A stretch of 64,000 bases of DNA, from positions 1 to 64,000 of the forward strand of contig JAHLMK010000039.1 of assembly GCA_019915135.1 (NCBI GenBank), written 5' to 3'. The position numbers and the translations under genes were made by a program. The notes under the pieces are model-generated. The model did no database searches and was not told the origin of the DNA. It was given only the letters and a program-made list of their open reading frames with translations. This DNA comes from Strobilurus pachycystidiatus (lineage: Eukaryota; Basidiomycota; Agaricomycetes; Agaricales; Physalacriaceae). Shown piece by piece: positions 1 through 11,542 of this stretch. Position 1 is the first letter of the stretch. The number at the start of each line of letters is the position of its first letter.

Positions 1-3000
1 TGGGGAGGACACAACTTGGACTTTTTGCCCGTCCTGTCATGACGGTCTCCGCGACATGGTGCCCGGCGACGCCGTCTATCGCTGTCGGGACTGCTGGGGT
101 TTGACAGGCGAATGCCTGTCGTGCCTGTTGGCCTCGCATCGGCGGCTGCCATTCCACCGAATTTTGGTGCGCTGGAGAATTGTTTCTTTCCTCTTGCTTA
201 TCGGCTAACTTTTCCTTTAGTTTTGGAATGGAGTGCATTTCGAGAAGAAAAAGCTGAAGAACCTGGGCTTGCGCATACAATTCGGTCATGCTGGGGGGAG
301 AAGTTGCGATAATCCCCAGGCGGGCCCCTCGGACTTCACGATCATGCACGGCGACGGCATTGCCAAGGTTAACGCCGACTTTTGCGGGTGCGATCAGCGC
401 CAGCCGACCCGAATTCAGATGCTCCGCTCAGAGGTTTACCCCGCTACGACTCGCTTGCCAAAGACAGGCGCAACCTTTCGTCTGCTGGATCGCCACGAGA
501 AATTGAGCTGCTCCGGCAAATTATCTTCCTACGAGCACTACAAAGCACTCGAGAAAATGACCGATGCGACGCGCACATCCCTGCCCAAGGTAATGTTGAA
601 CTCTCCCCTTCATTCCATCATCTAATGACTAACTACCTACTAGAGTCGATACAAATCATTCCTTCGGATGAACCGGCAGTACGGGCACATCAAACTGCTC
701 AAGCGTCGCGGCCGTGGCGCCCTAGAAAACGGATGCGAGCTCACTGGTCCCGGCATGTTGGCTCTTCCGTGCCCAGCGTGTCCTCGCCCCGGTGTCAACC
801 TTCCTCCTAACTGGCAGGCGGCGTCTTTAGAGGAACGGTCCGTTGTTTTTCCTGTGGCGGTGGGGTTGAATCTAACAAGGCAATGATCAGGTTTCTCTAC
901 CGACTTCTGCTGGCGCTCGACACCAACTTTCGTCTGTCAAATTTGCGACGTCCGAGCAGCATCGACCCTGGTCTCCATACAGGTCTGGCCTATCTTGTCG
1001 CGAACAAGGCTTACTTGGAACACATTGCAAAGTATCCCCGGCAAAAGGATGTGAGTTTTCATCGCGCTGCGTGTTTGATTTTTCCTTACCATTTGACTAG
1101 ATCAGTTCTTGCTCCGGCTTCAAGACGCTAGCGCATGCCGAATCGAAAAACTCGACCGGTTTACGTTCGACTGGTGTCGGGATGTGTATTTGTGCTCGAC
1201 ACGAGATGGTTCGTCCAACAGGCGTTGGCGACCTACAAAAGGGAGAACGGTACGCTGTCGAGACTATTTGGTTGCGCTATACTGATGAATTCTTCAGATA
1301 CTGTAACATGGACTTCATTGCCTTGTCTGGCGTTCGCGACGCTGGCGTACAACAACTATTTTTCTCTTACGATATCGCCTGCCAATGGTCGATAAACTTT
1401 CACAGGCGCATGGACGAGATGCCCATCTACCTGCAACTTGACAAGAACATCGAGGTTTCGTGGGGCGTGCCGAAATGCCATTGCAAGGGTCATAAACTTG
1501 CCTGTCAGTGTCAATACAGCATGAATGTTCAAGAGGGTGTGGGTCGGACGGATGGCGAGGGTATTGAGCGCACATGGGCGGAGCTGAACAACTCCGCTGC
1601 CTCGACCAAAGAGATGTTACCGGGCGGTCGACATGACACCCTGGATGGACGGATTGGGGCTCATAACTTTGAGAAGCTCATTGATCTTGGTACGTTCGGT
1701 TACCATCCCTTTGTCGTGATGAAATTTAACGATTCAAATAGGTGAAAGTCTCCATCGAAAACACGCCGCGGCCTTGGAGGGATCTGCAAGACACGTCGAG
1801 GCGCATGACGATTTTACCGCACTCTTCGAGGAGAACGTCATACAGAAATGGACGGAGGAGGTAGAGGCTTGGGAGAAGGACAATTCCCTTCCTAATCCCT
1901 ATTTCATAGAGGCACATCGTATGTTCCATTGCGTTTCTTTCTCTGTGAAACTTCCTTGACTACTTGCACAGGCGCAAGTGAAGGCAACGTTCGACTGGCC
2001 CTGGCGGAAGAAGAGCGCAGGGAACAAGAGGTACAGCAGGTTTCACTCCACGAAACCAGCGCCTCGGTCTTTCTTTCTTTGGGGATAATGATCGAGGAGG
2101 AACAGTGAGCTTTTGGCCAATACCGAGAGGCTCACATTGCTCATTTGTATGAACAGGCGCCGGGTCAAACAGTTGCTGAAATGCGAAGATAGTCATACGT
2201 CGGCTGTAATCAAGGAGATCCAGGACAAACGGGTCCTCCTTCAGACCCAAATTCGTCAGTTTTGCGACATGCAGAGGATTTACATGCCCGCTGTGACTGG
2301 CGAATTGGCCGCTCTGTCAGGTTCGCGTCGAGGTGATGTGGAGACGGAGGTTCTATACATGCCTTCTGGCGTGGTACCGGCCGTTCGAGCGCTTGGCCTG
2401 TCTGGGGTCAGCGCAAAGGAGGAGAAACTGCGGGAGGCCCAGTGCTTCGATGCACTGGAGACTATTCGAGCTATGCAGCGCACTCGGCGTTCGATTACCG
2501 CTTTCCGACGAAGGAACATTCGAGGCACCAAACGCACAGGGCGTTCGTTCACCATCATCAAACGTTTGGAGGCCAGATCTGACTTGGCAGTCGAGAAGTA
2601 TCGCGGCGCCCGCTTGGCGCTCCTGACTCTGCGTGGCGAAGGAGACTGGGAGAAGGTTCTTCGAGTTCTCCACAATGAGGACGTCAAAGCTCTCGACAGC
2701 TTTATTTTCGACATCGACGAGCCCCCCCCAGCGAAGCGCGCCAGATCCGGGATCAAGGCCAACAATGTCCAATTCGGTAGCGGGCGATACAAAATTCCGT
2801 GGATTTGGCTGATGGAGGGTGCTGCTGGCTCGCTGGAGAAGGACGACCTTCATGGTTCGGTGCGCATCGAGTGGCTAAAGAGCCGGGCAAGGGCGAGGCG
2901 TTGGACGGAGGAGCTGAGGCTGATTGTATTCGAGAAGGCATGCACATTGGCGTCCTTCGCGAGTGAGGTATCAACTTGGGAAGGGCGTGTTTCGGGATGG

Positions 3001-3264
3001 CCTGCTCTGTCGGTTGCCGCTGCTGAGGGGGTGCGCGCGTATGGATTCCGCCAGGCCGCTGTATACCGTGATTTGTCGGCCCACTTTGCTGCGCTTTGGG
3101 CCAAGCCGCCGAAGCGCAAGCAGCAGCGCGTTCCGGATCGGATAGAGGTGAAGACGGCTGAGGAAGAGGAGTCAGATTCGGAGGATGAGGATGAGGTGAC
3201 CGGTGCCATTCTCGCAGCGCAAGCCTCTTCCACGGACCAGCCAGCTCTCCCCTCTGTAGATTAG
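1..3264 (+). CDS. KDZ-family DNA transposase, 5' end cut by window edge
   Basis: This is a Kyakuja-Dileera-Zisupton (KDZ) type transposase, which would cut and paste a large fungal DNA transposon. I read nine exons: <1-181, 221-589, 644-837, 891-1050, 1101-1249, 1298-1689, 1742-1918, 1972-2104 and 2157-3264, all introns GT-AG and 39-54 nt. Exon 1 carries CxxC pairs (YRCRDC, GECLSC) typical of the CxC2-like cysteine cluster at the N-terminus of these proteins. Core motifs follow in family order: FCGCD, CPACPRPGVNLP, FLYRLLLALDTNFRL, CSGF, the catalytic SYDIACQW (Asp at 1371-1373), and GVGRTDGEGIER (1539-1571). The C-terminal exon is helical and charged, with an acidic tail ending at the TAG at 3262-3264. 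No in-frame stop appears in the spliced product, so it may be intact apart from the missing start. Exon borders are my reading and lack transcript support. Confidence 0.88.
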
Positions 3265-4054
3265 TGCCGTGTACTTGTACAGCCGTGATTTCGTATAGCC
3301 GACAATGCCAGATTTGGATTACCCCGCCTCTCACCACGTCATACCTGCTTTATCGGGCGAAGGATGACTTTATTGATGCCAAATGGTACATATTGAGACG
3401 GTACACGATTAATACGTTGACGAATAGACTGATTGCTAAGCAGTTGACCCGAATGAGGTCTTTTCCACTAGGTGTACCTCAGTGGGAACTGTCCGAATGA
3501 GGTTGACAAGCACCGAGTGGTTATAACCATTGGTATGAGGTATGCACACGGGCCAGACCCACTGGTTATAACCGCGCAATATGGCAACCGCCTGACTGGT
3601 TATAACCACGGACTTTCCCTTTTTCTTACTGCAATGGTTGCAACCAACACGTACTAGTGGTGACGGATGGTGTTCCTGATTTTCGTGATGGTCGATCGTT
3701 CCCGGAGATATTATGTCGTCTGACTTATCCTTTAGGATCAGGCATCCGGATGATGCGAGTGCTCGTTTCGGAGGTGTTCCTGCGGGCATGCCGATGGGTG
3801 ATGGATGCTCGCCCTTGTCGGAAGGTGGCGTAGCGTTTTACAGTGTGGAAATTTTGCTATTGGCAAAGGTGGTCGTTGTTTCGACCGGTGGATCCGAATT
3901 TTTATCACGACAGTCCTCGACTGTATTTCTCTTTCGAAGAGAATGAGCTACGCTGCTTGGCTCAAAACCTATTTTCTCGGTTTTTCCACTGCTAGTTTCC
4001 GTTTCACGTCAGGACTCTCCTCCACGAGGAGATCCATGGTATCGTCTGGGTGGT
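3265..4054. other. Intergenic stretch downstream of the KDZ gene
   Basis: No gene is supported here. The stretch holds the palindrome cluster annotated at 3518-3646. The 3' terminal inverted repeat of the KDZ transposon may lie here, but its partner is outside the window, so I cannot identify it. Confidence 0.4.
3518..3646. repeat. Cluster of four 12-bp palindromes (TGGTTATAACCA type)
   Basis: Perfect or near-perfect copies of TGGTTATAACCA start at 3518, 3563 and 3597, and a variant TGGTTGCAACCA starts at 3635. Spacing is 45, 34 and 38 bp. The same motif recurs in pairs at 46900/46935 and 59820/59854. Its function is unknown; it could be a protein-binding site or a short repetitive element. 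Confidence 0.6.
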
Positions 4055-5059
4055 CTATTCCTGGTCCGTGCGGAAAGGCTTTCCGTTGTCGGAATAGAGT
4101 ACGGGGTGTTGAAAGAGAATGGGTCCTCGGTCCAAGGGTTGGACGGGGTTCGTGAATGTCTCGAATTCCACCCCGTATAGGAGACGTAGGTGGTGCGGGG
4201 TGTTGCAAGTTTGTTTTGCGCTGTATAGGTGCACGGCCCAGGGGTCTCGGGTGAGAGAAGGGGGGTGGTAGAACACCGTGAGATCTAGGCGTGGCTCGGT
4301 ATAGAATGTCGGGGTTCGTATACGTCGTAGTGGCCCCCGTAGATATCTTGCCTGGAGAAGGCATAATCCTTCTTTCGTGTGTCGAGATAGATGTTGGGGG
4401 GTTCTCCACAGAACTTCCATACATCGTGCCATGATGGGGATATGTCCGTTCACCAGAGACCGAAGAAGAACCCAGTCTTCTTCTAGTCCCAGCAACCTAT
4501 AGACCACGTCTATGACCCATGCAGCTCTGCCCAGAAGGCTCCGGTATTGAGTAGGACCTGATCGTACTGTTGGTTTGAATTCCGCGATGTGGATGGTCAA
4601 CTCCCTAAGGAGGGAGAGTACTCGATGTTCGGTTCTGCGAGCTCGTACAAGGGGGGAAGTAGTGTCAGAGGTTGTGGTGATTGGAGGCGTTACCCCAACG
4701 CCGGGGGAGGGGGGAGGTTCCGATGTAGTGGTACGTGGGCAGTATGGAGACTTCGTCCTATTGTTACGACCTGATCCCGCCGTGACAAGGACTCGCTCAT
4801 GAGAGACTACCCCTGTAGTCAACCCATAGCTTTCCTGCGAGCGTACCACGTACATCCTCGTATTGTGCTCGACTGGTCGTACTGTACCAGTCATAGGGGC
4901 CCTCGATGGTCGCACATCCATCTCGCCAGAGACTGTGATACCGTAGGAACCTAATCCCAAGGTACGAGGCTCGCCGCCGGACCTAGTCCCAGGTGTGGCG
5001 TCGGGGAGCCTTCTCTCGTCGGAGTCAACGACGTTGGCGGAGGTATCGAAGGGAGACAT
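4055..5059 (-). CDS. Hypothetical protein, 334 aa
   Basis: An open frame on the minus strand continues upstream to 5356 without a stop, but I choose the ATG at 5057-5059 because a TATAAATA box lies about 104 bp upstream of it, inside the longer frame. The product is rich in Pro, Thr, Ser and Arg in its first half. A more ordered second half contains a segment with many Leu, Trp and Arg residues (for example LLRELTIHIAEF and AWVIDVVYRLLGLEEDW). I recognise no domain. The GC-rich DNA, the nearby second TATA box and the adjacent retroelement relic make a retroelement-borne gag-like frame possible, but I see no zinc knuckle or protease. It could also be a non-coding open frame. Confidence 0.35.
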   Translation of the reverse strand: MSPFDTSANVVDSDERRLPDATPGTRSGGEPRTLGLGSYGITVSGEMDVRPSRAPMTGTVRPVEHNTRMYVVRSQESYGLTTGVVSHERVLVTAGSGRNNRTKSPYCPRTTTSEPPPSPGVGVTPPITTTSDTTSPLVRARRTEHRVLSLLRELTIHIAEFKPTVRSGPTQYRSLLGRAAWVIDVVYRLLGLEEDWVLLRSLVNGHIPIMARCMEVLWRTPQHLSRHTKEGLCLLQARYLRGPLRRIRTPTFYTEPRLDLTVFYHPPSLTRDPWAVHLYSAKQTCNTPHHLRLLYGVEFETFTNPVQPLDRGPILFQHPVLYSDNGKPFRTDQE

Positions 5060-5162
5060 GTGGGTGAGTCCTACCACGGAGAGTTCAGAGTGCCCAACGG
5101 AGTTGTATGGGGGAAAACTGGTTAAGGACGAAGTCTGAGTAGCTAGTACAACGCTGTCTCTG

Positions 5163-5170
5163 TATTTATA
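5163..5170 (-). promoter_or_regulatory. TATA box (TATAAATA) for the 5059-4055 frame
   Basis: On the minus strand GGTATAAATACAGAGACAGC sits about 104 bp upstream of the ATG at 5059. The DNA further upstream is very GC-rich with repeated CCCGAC/GTCGGG motifs, resembling the U3 of the gypsy LTR in this window in composition though not in sequence. Confidence 0.5.
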
Positions 5171-5548
5171 CCAATCCCATGCTTGCTCGTCGTTCCTCTT
5201 CTCAAAGCTTCTACCACATACTCCCGATGCGTCGGGAGTGGTCCGACGCTGCGGATGACGGAGATCCCGACATCCCGATGACCGCCCGACAGATCGATGG
5301 CCGCCCATTGGTCGGGAAGGCGGACTTGGTCGGGTACCGACTCCCGCCTGACTCACGCGGCCTAAGTATATTCCCGGGGCGTTTTACACCATGCGTGCTC
5401 GCTCCAAAGTGTATCCGGGAGGGCGGGAAGCCCGACAAGGGCGGGACTTCAGGATCCCGGTTTTGTCGCCATAAGGGATCGAACTCTCAACCCCTTGATA
5501 TATCTCTCGGCACCTTCCGGTGTGGCGCTGGTTCGTGTAGCCGTAGCA

Positions 5549-5932
5549 TCAGGATGCCAAAGTGTGACCAAAGTGGAAGACCTTGAGTTGCGGTGAGGCC
5601 ACATCATGACAGAAGCATTCCGTGGTGATCGCTTGCTGGTTCCTTGGACGAGGGGAGTTTTCAATGTGGCGCGGGGTGGGTGGGTGCGTACGGAACGATT
5701 GGAGGACGCGTTTCGCAACTTGATCTACATCGCGTCGTACTTGGACGGGGTTGATGGTAGGGGGCCTTGGGAGGAAGGGGCGGGACGGGGTTATGAAGTG
5801 GTCGTTCCTCTAAAGCGGTGAGGATCCCCGATCCCCACCCTTCAGCCTGGTCTCCAGTAGCCAGACGCATCTCCCCAGGAGTGCGAGGGCGATTGCAGTC
5901 GTTACAGCGCCCGCTAATTCGAGGTGGTTCAT
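5549..5932 (-). pseudogene. Unknown membrane-segment frame broken by one TAG
   Basis: From the ATG at 5930-5932 the minus strand encodes a short N-terminus with a hydrophobic run (AGAVTTAIALALLG) followed by Trp, Leu and a basic stretch, which looks like a single membrane-spanning segment. The frame stops at codon 41 (TAG at 5810-5812), then stays open for a further 86 codons to 5549. A CAG-to-TAG change would explain the stop. A TATAAATA box lies 324 bp upstream (6256-6263). I do not recognise the protein. It may belong to the same unit as the 5059-4055 frame. Confidence 0.3.
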
Positions 5933-6255
5933 CGTGGCGTGTTATTCCTGGGAGCGATAGAAGAGAGTGGACCTATTGTTAGCGTCCGTCCTAGGGTCCT
6001 GGGTAGGTCGGCCTGTCTATCGAGATCGAAGGTGTTCCGCTGGCAGGAATCAACACGAGTGGGAGTCGAGATGTCAATCAGACGAACTCCCCGAGTCGTC
6101 TATTGGTCTGTTCTCGCGAGAGGGCGTTCACTTAGAGATCGACCCGGTCGACAGCTAAGAGGACGGTCTGTTGGATGAGGAGACGGGGACGAGGACGAAG
6201 AACGGGATGATTAAATGTAAAGTCCACTCTAAGGTTTACAAGTATGATAGCGCTG

Positions 6256-6263
6256 TATTTATA
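6256..6263 (-). promoter_or_regulatory. TATA box (TATAAATA) upstream of the 5932 frame
   Basis: The minus strand reads GACGTATAAATACAGCGC, very like the box at 5163-5170, and is likewise preceded by GC-rich DNA with many CCCGCC motifs. It lies 324 bp upstream of the ATG at 5932. The promoter role is inferred from the motif and its position. Confidence 0.4.
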
Positions 6264-6830
6264 CGTCAGGAGGCGGGACCGCGCTGTCCCGCCATCTACC
6301 CAAAAGGGCGCTCCTGACTCATTCTCCAAACATCGAGAACCTTCTTCAAGGTTCCGGCTAAAAGCGTAAACGACCCAGGCCTGTCCGGCGATGGCGGGTT
6401 GTCAGCCGACGCGGCGGGAGTCGATGCCAATCAGCGGCGGGATCCACCCATGCGGTCGTGAGGCGGAATCGATGGCGATGGGCGCGGTAGGGCGGGCGGT
6501 ATCATGGGAGCGCATGGTGCTTCTTCTCAAGAAGCGCCAGCCAGCTCTACCAGAGGAGAGAGCCCTCGTGAACATAGTTGTGCGAGGGGCGGGCGATCGG
6601 GAAAGGTCCTCGGCCGAGCGGAGACGGTCGGGCGCGCCTTTCTCCTACGGCGGTCGACCGCCTTACTGAGTCTAGATTTGTACGAGCGAGTTTGGTGGGT
6701 GATGTGGCGAGAGTGTTCCTTCGGACTTCCCTATAGTCGGACCGAGTGATCCGGATGTGGGCGCGTATGTTACTTAGTTTGCTAGGGTTTCCCTGAGGTG
6801 TCGAAATGACAGAGAGAGTCCGCAATTTGA

Positions 6831-9070
6831 TTACGCTGGCTTCTCGTAAGGTCGTATCCAATGGTACGTTTGCAGGGGGAGGGAGGATGACGGTGCTTCC
6901 GCGGAGGTGATATCCGTGAACGGAGTTCGTGATGGAACGAGATATAGATTTCGCCCGCGGGTGCGCTCCTCGAGCGCTCCGAGGGGTTTCAGATGACCTT
7001 TCGGGAACCAGGAGGATGGCGAGGCCTTGTGCCTGTCGGACATCCGGGCTAAGATCATAACAGGCATCAAAAAGCGAGTATGTTCAGCGAGGTTAGGTAG
7101 GAAAGTAGCAAGGTAGCGGACGAGTCTCAAGAAGGCGCTGATTTCACCGGAGGAGCAAGGAACAGGCTAGTCCTTGACACGAGAAACTTTAGCATTGTCT
7201 GACTCAATACCACAACGGGAAATGCGATGGCCCAAGAAGGAGATCTTATATTTGAAGAATTCACACTTCTTCAGGTTATAGAATAGCTTATTATCACAAA
7301 GCGCCTAGAGAATGAGGTGTACGTGATGCGCGTGTTCCTTGACGGAGTTGGACCAGATGATGATATTGTTAAGGTAGATATGACAGAACTTATCAAGATA
7401 TGGGTGACAGAACTTATCAAGATATGGGTGCAGGGCCTCATTTACACAGCATTAGTGTACAGAAGGTGAGTTCTTCATACTCTGAGATATAACCATGAAC
7501 TTGTATAGCCCAAAGGGTATGTTTATTGTGGTGTACGAAATACTGTCGGAATGCATTTTTGTGTGGAAAAAGCTATCAGTCATGTCAATTTTTCCCCATA
7601 TCTGACCGGTAGTCGCGTCAGCTAATATGTTGTTCACTCAAAGCAGCGGGTAGTGATTGATCTTGATGTTGGCGTTGAGCTGTCAATAATTGTTGACTCA
7701 ACGTGAAAGCGCCTTAGGATCAGCTTTAGGCACAAGAAAAGTTGGGGAGGCAAACTCAGAAGACGATGAACAAATACAACCAGCGTCAAGATGTTAGTCA
7801 ATTAGAATCCTCCACGCTTCTCAAAACTTTTGCGGGTATGGGTACGAGTGCGAAACAATCACCTTCTCCGCGTTAATCAACTCAATCTTACAAGTAATCT
7901 TATCAGGCATTTCATCGATATAAGATAGAGGTGTAAAAACATCCTTAAACTCCCCTTTGATTTAAGAGCTGAAATCCTCCAACTTCTCAGCAGCAGCTAT
8001 TTCCTCAATACATTTACGAACGGCGGCGATATTGTCAAACTGAAGCATAGGTTTGCAAGAAGCATTGATGTCAAGACAACGATTTGCGCAAAATTCTTTT
8101 AATTCATTTTTAAAGCTACAAAAATCTTTGCGTGAGTCAAACAACTTCTAACAAAAATGAGACTTATGGGGAGCTAAAGGTAAAGGAGCTACGGAGTTTA
8201 ACAAATCAAAGCCAGATTCAGGATGTAATACAGAATGATTGGAGACATCAACGACGAGACAATTATAAGAGAGAAAAGAAAGACTGAAAATTATGTCTAC
8301 ACATAAATTGGGTGTGACAATAGCGCGTACCGACAATGAAAACCAGCCATTTGAGGGATCATGAAGCTGTATTTTGATAAAATGTAATAGTAGCGTGGGC
8401 AATGAAGCGTTGGGCGTAGCTGTGTTCATACGAAAAGGTTCAAAGAGCGAATAGAGGCAAAGACTGAGCGAAGTAGCCAAATCAGATTTATTAAGCGTGA
8501 AAGGTGAGCCGTGATCTATCATAGCGGATACATTATGACAGGGGATCTGTGCAGAAATTGAATCATTAATTTGGCAATGCCACATTAGATGTGACACATA
8601 TGTTGGGCCACCGTCAACGTTGTCAAGCTCAGGGAAGAATTCTTCATTGGGGACAATAACTGGACAAGCACTCACAGTAGCAGTAGCGGCAGCCGGGACA
8701 GTAGCGTCTTCATCAGCCTCAAAGTCAACGGCATTATCGTCATCGGGAATGTCCTTCATCGTAGTGCGACGCAAGGGGACAACCGGCTCTTCCTCAAAAA
8801 CTTCTTCTACACAAAAGTTGGAGGGAGCGGGATCATCCGGGGTGTCAGCTCTGTGAGGCAAAGTAGCACGAGGAGCAGGCGCGTAAGATAAAGAGCGGTT
8901 GCGGGCTCGGAATGCTGAGCGGTCGCGCGTGCGCGATGGGGAGCGGCCACGGTAGCGAGACTCGAAGCGAGAATGAGATTTGCAGTGACGAGAAGGAGAG
9001 CGTTCACCACCATGAGCTAAGCGGGCGCAATGGCCATCTGGATTGCATCAAGTGGTGGCAGTACAGCGCG
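6831..9070 (-). pseudogene. Decayed Ty3/gypsy retroelement relic (gag end, protease, reverse transcriptase)
   Basis: Read on the minus strand, domains follow gypsy order. Near 9070-9030 is a ruined zinc knuckle (CNPDGHCARA). The frame 8861-8148 holds a protease-like segment with AMIDHGSPFTLN. From 7637, GKIDMTDSFFHTKMH and IPFGLYKFMVISQSMKNSP are recognisable reverse-transcriptase blocks. The catalytic YxDD reads YLNN (7365-7376), and FLRLVRYLATFLPNLAEHT near 7130 is the post-catalytic segment. Matching stops after about 6831. Frames are broken repeatedly, and a 24-bp tandem duplication lies at 7381-7428. No LTRs are identifiable. The relic is unrelated in sequence to the intact gypsy element at 18930-24913. 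Confidence 0.8.
7381..7428. repeat. 24-bp tandem duplication inside the gypsy relic
   Basis: TGACAGAACTTATCAAGATA plus TGGG is repeated exactly twice, head to tail, in the former reverse-transcriptase coding region. It adds eight codons without a frameshift. Confidence 0.85.
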
Positions 9071-10314
9071 CGACAGAACACGTACGTGCCGATTGAACCC
9101 TCCTTAGTTTGCTGGATTGACTCTTATCTTATGCGCATAGATGGGAACCAAAGGAATCCCTTGAATTAAGAGGGACTGAATGGATGATTGACAAATGGTG
9201 GGATTGGACGTTGGAGTGACGCAAAATAAGCTGGCTTCAGTCGGAAGCGTTAGCGCCAAGGGCAAGCATGTCAGTGAGTTGAGACCTCATACCTCACCCA
9301 GCAACCAGCTCATGGATTTTGAGACAAACAAAAGGAACATACGAGACTTGCGCGAGAACAGCCGGCCACTGGGATTTTTGCGGCACCGGCAGGACAAGTG
9401 CATGGGCAAGATAGAGATCAGGACTCTTTTGAGGAGGACGCACAGCGGATTTATCTGTGCGCAAGTATGTCTCCCTTGACAGATTTGACGGTCGGAGAGG
9501 TTGAAAACAAGCAAGTGGATGTGGGTTTAAATGAGGAGGCTGGAGACGCAGCGTATGCTGCTTATCTGTACGGGAGCATGTTGCCCTTGACAGAGATAGC
9601 TTAGCAAAGGAGAACGAAACAATGCATAGATACAAACGGAATTGCAGAGTAGAATATAAGTCATGAAAGGTTGGGTGGTATGACTAATATCAAAGACTAT
9701 CTTGACACAGACTGCTCAGTGACTACATAAATGTTGACAGTCAAGCTTACAAATGATCAAACAGACACAATCCCTCTCTGGAATTGGGTGTCATGAAAAT
9801 GACATCCGCGCGCCTCCTTGTTGCGGGTTCTGGGCTTAGTCTTTAGGGGACCAAGTAGCGCGTTAAACAATTCAGGTCTGGCACGTTGACTTTCTTGGTG
9901 AGTACTGCACACATAAATTCTACGCCACCTATATCAAATAGCCATTAACGTTTTACAGGCCATGAAAAACAATACCAGAGCCTCTATACACGACGATGAT
10001 TACTCTTAGAATGTTCCAGCGTCGAGGAATTCTAACTGTCGAGCTGTTAGCTTGTAAGTCTACGCCACACAAGGTTGAGACAATTCAACATTGCCCATAC
10101 TTCGCAGCACTGAAACAACGTGTGTCTGACAATAGTAGACAGGTCGGGCACGTCATCCTCCTGTATTGAGCCCTCATTGTGTCTACAGCGCCCTCTAGAC
10201 AAGCTTTAGTCGGGATTGAAAGTCCGAGCCGGTACCTAAAGAAGGCCAAATCCGGCCATACTTAAACCTAATCCTGACGCTCTGAGTATTTCCTGCTCTC
10301 TTCAACAATCAACC
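9071..10314. other. Intergenic, no supported gene
   Basis: Possible remnants of the relic's gag lie up to about 9640 on the minus strand but are not recognisable. One member of a 66-bp repeat pair lies at 9805-9870. I see nothing else. Confidence 0.4.
9805..9870 (+). repeat. 66-bp direct repeat, copy 1
   Basis: The block beginning CATCCGCGCGCCTCC and containing GGGTTCTGGGCTTAG resembles 11358-11425 at roughly 80% by eye. The two copies flank the 10.3-10.9 kb gene in the same orientation. They do not fold as a tRNA. Confidence 0.5.
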
Positions 10315-10882
10315 ATGCAGAGCATTGTCAACACAGTACCAGCGACGCCCTGTGGACTTCTCGACACAATGCTCGCCGTTGCGCCTATCACCATTTGGCC
10401 ATTGGGAGTCGAGATCCTGCCCGCCACGCCGGTCAACGTCGCGCCTGAACCCTTAATGCTAGAGGGGGAACATTCAAACGTGACTACCGCCACGCTGGCC
10501 CAGATGCGTACCAACTTCGAGGTGTCGGGGATCTGGCTCGGGCATGCCGCCCTAAACGACGCGAGGAGGCGCTGCGCGCATATTTTTGGGGGACGGGCGC
10601 GGTACTGGATTCTCACGTGAGTTTTTCAATCCTTCTCCTTTGGTTTGAAGGCTTACTGGAATGTGGAGGCCGATCAAACTTTGTACCCACGGTTGCGTAC
10701 TCCTCATCAAGCATGTTACCATTTGTATTTATGACAACACGGGGTGGTCGGTCGGCACCGTGGAGTGGGGCGGGTTTGAGGAAGACGAGGCGGTCTTCTT
10801 CCTGTTGACAAAGAAGCAGCGGAAGAACATAAAGAAGAGGAAGCGGGGGACGCCAGAGTCGGAGAGAAAGCCGGCCGTCTGA
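10315..10882 (+). CDS. Hypothetical protein, 177 aa, two exons
   Basis: Exon 1 is 10315-10616 and exon 2 is 10651-10882. The intron (10617-10650) starts GTGAGT and ends GAAG; at 34 nt it is short, but splicing joins the two frames exactly and removes the TGA at 10618-10620. The ATG has a good context (CAACCATGC). The product has a small, hydrophobic, Pro-rich N-terminus, a middle with ARYWILT, then a compact second half (LLIKHVTICIYD, EWGGFEEDEAVFFLL). It ends in a strongly basic tail (KKQRKNIKKRKRG) that looks like a nuclear localisation signal. I do not recognise a family. It is one of the few uninterrupted non-transposon genes in the window and lies between two copies of a 66-bp repeat. 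Confidence 0.6.
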
Positions 10883-11357
10883 AGAAATAGGGCAAAAATG
10901 ATTACGGTGAGTGCGCCTCTTTTCCTCTCAACGAGATATCAATCATTTACAGATTTTTAAATGGTCAATCTAAATACAACAACAGCCACTCTACTTTACT
11001 GTACGATTAGGATTTTTGCAAAGTGTGTATCTCTTGTGTTTCGGTCTGTATTGCATTTTCTTTGGCAGTCATATTTTGTTGTCTGATTGTGAATATTGTT
11101 TGTAGCTCGGTCAAACATCCTACATGTTTGTACCATGTACTGTGATCCTTTCAGGCGGTACTTGGATCAAACCTGAGTATGTACATTTTGCATTGTGTAA
11201 CCTTTGACTGATAACTAACTTACACTAGACAGGCCTCCCGGTGTGTATAATCGTATCGTTCCATCTCTCTTTTTAGACTTTTACTGACATGTAGTGCATA
11301 GTGGTCCGTCACTCGCTCAATTATGTATTGTCAATTTCCTAAAATCAGGTGCTTATG

Positions 11358-11425
11358 CATCCGCGCACCCCTTTGTCGTGGGTTCCAGGCTTAGCCTTTG
11401 GGTGACCAAGCAGCGCATTTGAACT
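11358..11425 (+). repeat. 66-bp direct repeat, copy 2
   Basis: This block matches 9805-9870 in the same orientation (CATCCGCGCACCCC and GGGTTCCAGGCTTAG). It may be a short dispersed repeat. Confidence 0.5.
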
Positions 11426-11542
11426 TGTATTGCATCCCGCTTATGACAAGCGGCGGAGCGTTCAAATTGAGTGATAATATCTTGAGTTGTTGATGTTCCC
11501 GCTGCTGCCTAGCAATCAATGAATTTAATGTAATTCTACTGT

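Noticed and set aside
5059..5356. Upstream extension of the 334-aa frame to 433 codons
   Set aside because: The extension begins with a non-ATG codon and covers the TATA box, so it is promoter DNA rather than coding.
5163..6600. Two LTRs flanking a small retroelement
   Set aside because: The two TATA regions share only the box and base composition; I could not align them as repeats, nor find TG...CA ends or a target duplication.
9805..11425. 66-bp repeat as a pair of tRNA genes
   Set aside because: Neither strand shows a proper box A/box B pair or a cloverleaf with an acceptor stem.
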